NCBI GenBank assembly: GCA_024680835.1
Contig: JAILBP010000060.1
Location: 1-17,939 of the forward strand
Source: RGIG6904 sp024680835
GTDB taxonomy: Bacteria > Bacillota > Clostridia > Lachnospirales > Lachnospiraceae
Direction of reading: 5' to 3'
Length of the DNA: 17,939 nucleotides
Shown: positions 13,495-17,939 of the stretch, one piece after another
Layout: each line of letters starts with the position of its first letter
How positions within the stretch are numbered: the stretch's first letter is position 1
The notes under the pieces: model-generated
Databases searched by the model: none
Told to the model about the DNA's origin: nothing
Seen by the model: the letters and a program-made list of their open reading frames with translations, nothing else
Program-made: the position numbers and the translations under genes

Positions 13495-15543
13495 TTGGGA
13501 AAAGCATTATTCATAGCGGAAAAACCTTCCGTCGCCAGACAGTTCGCCGAGGCCATGGATCTGAAAATGTCCGACCGCGGCGGTTTCCTGGAGTGCGACA
13601 GGGCCATAGTGACATGGTGTGTGGGTCATCTTATCACCATGAGCTATCCGGAGGTTTATGATGCCGCATTAAAAAGATGGTCGCTGGACACATTGCCCTT
13701 TATTCCCACGGAGTGGAAATATGAGGTCATAAAGAGCGCCGCAAAACAGTATAAGATAGTGGCAGAGCTTTTAAACCGCGATGATGTGGATACTATTTAC
13801 GTCTGCACCGACTCGGGGCGGGAGGGAGAATACATTTACCGCCTTGTGGATCAGGAAGCCCATGTCACGGGAAAGACCAAAAAGAGAGTCTGGATAGATT
13901 CCCAGACAAAGGATGAGATCCTGCGCGGCATCAGGGAGGCAAAGGATCTTTCCGAATATGATAATCTGAGTGCCGCAGCCTATCTGAGGGCAAAGGAAGA
14001 TTATCTCATGGGCATAAATTTTTCAAGGCTTTTGAGCCTTAAATACGGATATGATGTCCATGAGTTTTTAGGCGGGGATAAATATGTGGCGATCTCCGTG
14101 GGCCGTGTCATGACCTGTGTTTTGGGAATGGTGGTGAGACGGGAGAGGGAGATCAGGGATTTCAAAAAGACATCCTTTTACAGGGTGATATCTGATATGA
14201 CAATTTCGGGAACCGTCATCAACGGAGACTGGAAGGTCACAGAGCAGTCAGCATGGTATAACTCGCCGGCGCTGTACAAGGACAACGGTTTCAAGGAGAG
14301 AAAAGACGCCGAGGCACTCATTGCTTCACTTTCGGAAGTGATGCCGGCAGAGGCTACGGTGCAGAATGTTTCCCGCAAAAAGGATAAAAAGAATCCGCCT
14401 CTTTTATACAATCTTGCAGAGCTTCAGAATGCGTGCTCCAAGATGTTCAAGATCAGTCCCGATCAGACTCTTGAGGTTGTACAGGAATTGTACGAAAAGA
14501 AGCTGGTGACCTATCCCAGAACGGATGCCAGGGTTTTGTCCACAGCCATAGCCAAAGAGATCCATAAAAACATAGGCGGGCTTTCGGGCATGGCCACGTT
14601 CAAGCCCTTCTGCGATAAGATCATGGGAGAAAATCTGCATAAAGGCATTGAAAAGAGCCGTTATACAGATGACAAACAGATCACGGACCACTATGCCATA
14701 ATACCCACAGGACAGGGGCTTGGGGCTTTGAACGGTTTGTCTCCGTTGAAACTGAATATTTATGAGACCATTGTGAGAAGGTTTCTGGCCATCTTTTACC
14801 CTCCGGCGGAGTACACAAAGGTTTCTCTGGTAACGGAAGTAAAGAATGAGAGCTTTTTTACCAATTTCAAGATGCTGAAGGAAAAAGGCTATCTGGAGGT
14901 CATGGATTACTCTTTCATGAAGAAAAAGGACAAGTCCGAGGCAGAACAGGGCGAAAAGCAGAAAAACGGAGACGAGACAGAGGAGATAGAGATTTCCGAT
15001 GACAGTCTTTTGGAGGCTGTGGCCTCACTGAAAAAAGGCAGCAAGATATCCGTTTCGGCTTTCAACATCAAAGAAGGAGAGACCTCACCGCCCTCAAGAT
15101 ACAGTTCCGGATCCATAATACTGGCCATGGAAAATGCAGGAAAGCTCATAGAGGATGAGGAGCTTCGTGCCCAGATCAAGGGAAGCGGTATCGGAACCTC
15201 GGCGACCAGAGCCGAGATCATAGCCAAACTTGAGCGCATAGGATACATCTACATCAACAAGAAAACCCAGATCATAACTCCGGGGCAGAGGGGGGAGATG
15301 GTGTATGATGTGGTATTTGCTTCCATCAAGGCACTTTTGAATCCCGAGCTTACAGCAAGCTGGGAAAAGGGGCTGACACAGGTCGCGGAAGGTACCATAA
15401 GCGCTGATGAGTATATGCAAAAGCTCTCCGGATTCATAGTGGGCATGACGGAAGCCGTGAAGGGCATCGATAACAGGGCTGCGTTAAAGAACTGTTACCG
15501 CAATACGGCCTCTTTTTACAAAAAGACAAAGTCAAAAAAATGA
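13495..15543 (+). CDS. topB: DNA topoisomerase III
   Basis: Type IA topoisomerase that relaxes and decatenates single-strand-containing DNA. The TOPRIM domain begins KALFIAEKPSVARQFA and carries the metal motif TDSGREGE at 105-112. The active-site Tyr is Tyr340 in LVTYPRTDARVLS. Other family blocks are GYDVHEFLGGDKYVAISVGRVMT and GIGTSATRAEIIAKLERIGYI near the C-terminus. The length is 682 aa, within the TopB range. An acidic low-complexity insert (about 480-500) lies before SLLEAVASLKKG. No C-terminal Cys4 zinc ribbon is present. The start codon is TTG at 13495, placed by GGGAG at 13484-13488 and by the family N-terminus MGKALFIAEKPS. It is 42 nt after the ATPase-like gene, probably in the same transcript. 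Confidence 0.96.
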   Translation: MGKALFIAEKPSVARQFAEAMDLKMSDRGGFLECDRAIVTWCVGHLITMSYPEVYDAALKRWSLDTLPFIPTEWKYEVIKSAAKQYKIVAELLNRDDVDTIYVCTDSGREGEYIYRLVDQEAHVTGKTKKRVWIDSQTKDEILRGIREAKDLSEYDNLSAAAYLRAKEDYLMGINFSRLLSLKYGYDVHEFLGGDKYVAISVGRVMTCVLGMVVRREREIRDFKKTSFYRVISDMTISGTVINGDWKVTEQSAWYNSPALYKDNGFKERKDAEALIASLSEVMPAEATVQNVSRKKDKKNPPLLYNLAELQNACSKMFKISPDQTLEVVQELYEKKLVTYPRTDARVLSTAIAKEIHKNIGGLSGMATFKPFCDKIMGENLHKGIEKSRYTDDKQITDHYAIIPTGQGLGALNGLSPLKLNIYETIVRRFLAIFYPPAEYTKVSLVTEVKNESFFTNFKMLKEKGYLEVMDYSFMKKKDKSEAEQGEKQKNGDETEEIEISDDSLLEAVASLKKGSKISVSAFNIKEGETSPPSRYSSGSIILAMENAGKLIEDEELRAQIKGSGIGTSATRAEIIAKLERIGYIYINKKTQIITPGQRGEMVYDVVFASIKALLNPELTASWEKGLTQVAEGTISADEYMQKLSGFIVGMTEAVKGIDNRAALKNCYRNTASFYKKTKSKK

Positions 15544-15544
15544 G

Positions 15545-15573
15545 TTGATATTTCAAGAGGATACAGTTAAAAT
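15545..15573 (+). promoter_or_regulatory. Promoter of the SPFH gene pair
   Basis: TTGATA (15545-15550), a 17-nt spacer and TAAAAT (15568-15573) begin two bases after the topB stop. Each hexamer differs from consensus at one or two positions. The predicted start is near 15580. Confidence 0.8.
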
Positions 15574-15583
15574 TATTACTGTA
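15562..15583 (+). promoter_or_regulatory. Operator-like palindrome over the -10 of the SPFH promoter
   Basis: TACAGT (15562-15567) and ACTGTA (15578-15583) are perfect inverted 6-mers separated by 10 nt. They enclose the -10 element and the predicted start. The two arms are about 1.5 helical turns apart. No T tract follows, so it is not a terminator. The binding protein is unknown. Confidence 0.5.
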
Positions 15584-15607
15584 AACTTAGGAAAAGGAGG
15601 GAGCTAA

Positions 15608-16561
15608 ATGAGTGCATTATTAAGCACAGCATTGCTGTTTCTTGAAGACTTACCAAAGAAGGAGGTAAATACAATGCCATTTGTTATTATCATTCTGATC
15701 GTTATTGCCATCGTGATATGCAGCTGGATCAAGATCGTGCCGCAGGCACACTGCTATATCATCGAGAGATTCGGCCGTTATCACAACACTCTTTCTGCCG
15801 GTCTTAACATCATCATCCCGGTGATCGACCGTGTTGTCAACAGAGTGAGCTTAAAAGAGCAGGTTGCGGATTTCCCGCCCCAGCCCGTTATCACAAAAGA
15901 TAACGTTACAATGCAGATCGATACAGTGGTTTACTATTACATCACTGATCCGAAACTCTACACCTACGGTGTTGAAAATCCTATCATGGCTATTGAGAAT
16001 ATCACTGCCACAACACTTCGTAACGTTATCGGTTCTCTCGAGCTTGATGAGACACTCACAAGCCGTGATGCCATAAACGGACGTATGCGTGAGGCTATTG
16101 ATGTGGCTACCGATCCCTGGGGCATCAAGGTAAACCGTGTTGAGCTTAAGAACATCATGCCGCCGCGCGCTATCCAGGAAGCCATGGAGAAGCAGATGAA
16201 GGCAGAGCGTGAGAGACGTGAGGCTATCCTTATCGCAGAAGGTGAGAAGAAGTCAGCCATCCTCAAGGCTGAAGGTGAGAGAGAGTCTGCAGTTCTTCGT
16301 GCAGAGGCACAGAAGGTCGGTCTCGTAAAAGAGGCAGAAGGTCATTCGGAGTCCATCCGTCTTCACAATCAGGCTGAGGCAGACGCTATCAAGATGCTGC
16401 AGGAGGCAGGTCTTTCAACAGAGCAGATCGTGAAGATACGCTCTCTTGAGGCGTTTAAGGTTGCATCCAACGGACAGGCCACCAAGATCATCATCCCCTC
16501 TGAGATACAGGGAATCGCAGGTCTTGCCGAGGGCATTCTGGAATCGGTGAAAAACAAATGA
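15608..16561 (+). CDS. SPFH/stomatin (band 7) family membrane protein
   Basis: Stomatin/QmcA-like proteins are anchored by one N-terminal helix, oligomerise on the cytoplasmic membrane and form microdomain scaffolds. Visible features (long form, 317 aa): a membrane helix at about 25-42 (PFVIIILIVIAIVICSW), the family motif IVPQAHCYIIERFGRYHNTLSAGLNIIIP (43-71 in part) and the PHB domain with PQPVITKDNVTMQIDTVVYYYI. An Ala/Glu/Arg-rich coiled-coil tail follows (KAERERREAILIAEGEKK, then three related AEGE/AEAQ units). Two starts fit: ATG 15608 with AAGGAGG (15594-15600) and ATG 15674, in frame, with AAGGAGG (15659-15665). The second gives a 295-aa protein starting MPFVIIIL, like most relatives. 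The stop overlaps the next gene by 4 nt. No nfeD partner is present. Confidence 0.92.
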   Translation: MSALLSTALLFLEDLPKKEVNTMPFVIIILIVIAIVICSWIKIVPQAHCYIIERFGRYHNTLSAGLNIIIPVIDRVVNRVSLKEQVADFPPQPVITKDNVTMQIDTVVYYYITDPKLYTYGVENPIMAIENITATTLRNVIGSLELDETLTSRDAINGRMREAIDVATDPWGIKVNRVELKNIMPPRAIQEAMEKQMKAERERREAILIAEGEKKSAILKAEGERESAVLRAEAQKVGLVKEAEGHSESIRLHNQAEADAIKMLQEAGLSTEQIVKIRSLEAFKVASNGQATKIIIPSEIQGIAGLAEGILESVKNK

Positions 16562-17226
16562 TAGAGCAGGCTTTGATCGTCAATATGTATGATCTGGAGC
16601 ATACCATCGCTTCAGATCTGCTGAAAAGATTTGAATATCCCTGGGAAGCGCTGGGGTCCATAAAAGGTTATATTTTAGAGCTTGGTCCCACTCTCGATCC
16701 GCAGAAGTTTGACCGGATAGGAGAAGATATCTGGGTAGCAAAGTCTGCTACGGTTGCTCCTACTGCTGCGTTAAACGGACCGCTCATAATAGATGAGGGC
16801 GCAGAGATAAGGCATTGCGCTTTTATCAGAGGATCCGCTATCATAGGCAAAAATGCCGTTGTGGGCAATTCCACGGAGATCAAGAACGATATCATCTTTG
16901 ACAATGTACAGGTTCCCCACTACAATTACGTGGGGGACTCTGTATTGGGTTATAAATCCCATATGGGAGCCGGATCCATCACTTCCAATGTAAAGAGCGA
17001 TAAGACCCTCGTAGTGGTAAAGTGCGGTGACGAGAAGATAGAGACCGGTCTCAAAAAATTCGGTGCGATGCTGGGGGATAATGTCGAGGTGGGATGCGGC
17101 AGTATCTTAAATCCCGGAACGGTTGTAGGTCCCAGTACCAATATTTATCCTCTTTCAAGCGTCAGAGGCGTCATTCCGGCAGGATCCATATACAAAAATA
17201 GCAATGAAGTTGTAGAAAAACGTTGA
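16558..17226 (+). CDS. Left-handed beta-helix (hexapeptide) acyltransferase-like protein, GlmU C-terminal type
   Basis: The 222-aa protein begins with a helical segment (1-50). A left-handed beta-helix of hexapeptide-type repeats follows (VAKSATVAPTAALNGPLIIDEGAEI, FIRGSAIIGKNAVVGNSTEI and later coils in part). VPHYNYVGDSVLG with His121, then MGAGSITSNVK (136-146), closely resembles the acetyltransferase site of GlmU (KVNHLSYVGDxxVG, GAGTITCNYDG), where the His is the catalytic base. The N-terminal nucleotidyltransferase signature (GGxGTR) is absent. A name such as UDP-GlcNAc pyrophosphorylase, which relatives often carry, would therefore not be supported; an acyl-transfer role on a sugar phosphate or sugar nucleotide is more likely. 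The ATG overlaps the SPFH stop (ATGA), so translation is probably coupled. The substrate is unknown. Confidence 0.85.
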   Translation: MIEQALIVNMYDLEHTIASDLLKRFEYPWEALGSIKGYILELGPTLDPQKFDRIGEDIWVAKSATVAPTAALNGPLIIDEGAEIRHCAFIRGSAIIGKNAVVGNSTEIKNDIIFDNVQVPHYNYVGDSVLGYKSHMGAGSITSNVKSDKTLVVVKCGDEKIETGLKKFGAMLGDNVEVGCGSILNPGTVVGPSTNIYPLSSVRGVIPAGSIYKNSNEVVEKR

Positions 17227-17250
17227 TTTTTTTTCAAAAACCACCGGATT

Positions 17251-17279
17251 TTGTTGGGATCGTGCCGAATATATATGAC
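17251..17279 (+). promoter_or_regulatory. Promoter of ssrA
   Basis: TTGTTG (17251-17256), a 17-nt spacer and TATGAC (17274-17279) point to a start near 17286, about five bases before the mature 5' end of the tmRNA. Confidence 0.65.
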
Positions 17280-17290
17280 AGACAGTAAAC

Positions 17291-17638
17291 GGGCCAGTAA
17301 TGGTTTCGACGGGGAACGTGAAGCTGGAGAAGCGAGTCGCAGGAACGCGTTAAAATCCAAAATTAAAATTAAACGCTAACGATAATTTAGCATACGCTGC
17401 CTAATTTTGGCGGCAGTCGGCCGGGGTGCACTCACACATCCCGATACCGGCTTCGACTATGTGAGAAACGACATTGCCAAAGCTTTGAGGTGATGGGCGT
17501 ATCATGAAGCTACCAATCGGCATTGGGAGTCTGTCCGTGGTGTCGTGAGGGAATGGGGGCAACCCGAAATGGCAGAATACACTCGTAGAAGTACAGGGGG
17601 GCGTTTTTCGGACACGGGTTCAACTCCCGTCTGGTCCA
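17291..17638 (+). ncRNA. ssrA: tmRNA (ssrA)
   Basis: Transfer-messenger RNA rescues stalled ribosomes with SmpB and tags the nascent chain for proteolysis. The 5' end GGGCCAG (17291-17297) pairs with CTGGTCC (17631-17637) to make the tRNA-like acceptor stem, with discriminator A17638. The conserved TAATGGTTTCGACGGGG follows the 5' arm. The T arm ACGGG-TTCAACT-CCCGT precedes the 3' acceptor strand. The mRNA part starts at GCT 17375 and reads ANDNLAYAA, ending at TAA 17402-17404. This is the one-piece form, 348 nt. CCA is not encoded. Pseudoknot regions lie between 17405 and about 17600 but were not folded in detail. Confidence 0.97.
17375..17404 (+). other. tmRNA tag-peptide reading frame (ANDNLAYAA)
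   Basis: Nine sense codons (GCT AAC GAT AAT TTA GCA TAC GCT GCC) and TAA encode ANDNLAYAA, preceded in the product by the Ala charged on the tmRNA. The C-terminal AYAA is a ClpXP-type degron related to the LAA ends of other bacteria. The tag is one residue shorter than the encoded E. coli tag ANDENYALAA. Confidence 0.93.
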
Positions 17639-17648
17639 TAGATTTTTT

Positions 17649-17688
17649 GGGAAACTGTGATCGTACAGTTTCCCCTTTGTCTTATTTT
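17649..17688 (+). terminator. Terminator of ssrA
   Basis: GGGAAACTGT (17649-17658) and ACAGTTTCCC (17665-17674) form a perfect 10-bp stem with loop GATCGT. The tail CCTTTGTCTTATTTT is T-rich though interrupted. It begins 10 nt after the tmRNA. Confidence 0.85.
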
Positions 17689-17723
17689 GTGACTATTCAC
17701 AGTCGCATTGGAGGAAGGCACAC

Positions 17724-17939
17724 ATGGTTCGCTTTAAGATCGGTGATACAGTTAAACATTTCAAGAGGGAAAATGTAAATCCCTAGTCAGCAGAGTATCA
17801 AAGAATACATCGGTCTGACAGATAAAAAGAGTTTTTACAACAGCCTTGCCTTGGCAGACGAGACATTTTCTGACAGTGTGATGGAAACTTTGGTCAGCGA
17901 TATAATGCAAAGAGCTGCATTTAAGACCATGATAAAAGA
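17724..17939 (+). CDS. 3'-truncated reading frame with an apparent +1 frameshift
   Basis: The ATG at 17724 follows a strong SD (TTGGAGGAAGG, 17708-17718) and encodes MVRFKIGDTVKHFKRE then NVNP before TAG at 17784-17786. In the +1 frame, coding resumes directly after the stop (AGT at 17785). It stays open for 51 codons to the window edge (SQQSIKEYIGLTDKKSF, then a Leu/Asp-rich helical stretch), with codon use like the neighbouring genes. That second frame has no usable start of its own, as TAA lies at 17776-17778. Removing one C of CCC (17781-17783) would join both parts. The N-terminus weakly recalls DUF1653 proteins, but their TETGE-type motif is not visible, so I assign no family. It could be a recent frameshift, a sequencing error or a programmed shift. 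Confidence 0.5.

Noticed and set aside
17545..17778. A 77-codon frame across the end of ssrA.
   Set aside because: It lies within the tmRNA and its terminator and matches no protein pattern.

Overview
The window reads as chromosomal DNA from an anaerobic Firmicute, most likely a member of the Lachnospiraceae (Clostridia). The evidence is the tlyA-nadK-recN cluster, a DUF5688 protein, a CarD-type regulator, strong purine-rich Shine-Dalgarno sites, promoters of TTGNNN-17-TANNNT form and a tmRNA tag ending in AYAA. All genes lie on the + strand. Coding density is high, and no insertion sequence, CRISPR array or rRNA is visible.

Layout. (1) 1-3348: a 5'-truncated tlyA, nadK and recN in a tight operon; the argR usually found between nadK and recN is absent. 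(2) 3505-4140: a YbjQ-type domain protein with a long C-terminal extension, closed by a clear terminator. (3) 4199-6276: a strong promoter, then a CarD-type transcription factor and glycogen synthase glgA. (4) 6285-6475: a self-contained tRNA-Thr(CGT) unit with promoter, two leader hairpins, tRNA and terminator. (5) 6588-8079: an unrecognised 151-aa protein and a DUF5688 protein, separated by a terminator that overlaps a candidate promoter. (6) 8145-10732: promoter and structured leader, then a small four-helix membrane protein, queH and argH, with overlapping or near-touching frames. (7) 10810-12007: asd of the archaeal/fungal-like branch, ending in a terminator that could be part of a switch. 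(8) 12088-15543: a DUF234-type ATPase-like protein whose P-loop and nuclease-like motifs both look degraded, then topB. (9) 15545-17226: promoter with an overlapping palindrome, an SPFH/stomatin-like membrane protein with two good start sites, and a beta-helix acyltransferase-like protein overlapping it by 4 nt. (10) 17251-17939: ssrA (tmRNA) with promoter and terminator, then the start of a frame broken at a CCC-TAG by an apparent +1 shift.

Most genes are housekeeping: rRNA methylation, NADP synthesis, recombination repair, glycogen, queuosine, arginine, aspartate-family amino acids, decatenation and ribosome rescue. The parts that deserve a second look are the ATPase-like protein with two degraded centres, the three-segment hairpin after asd, the SPFH promoter/operator and dual start, the SPFH-acyltransferase pair, and the frameshifted reading frame next to ssrA. 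I did not find a clear new multi-gene defence or mobile system.
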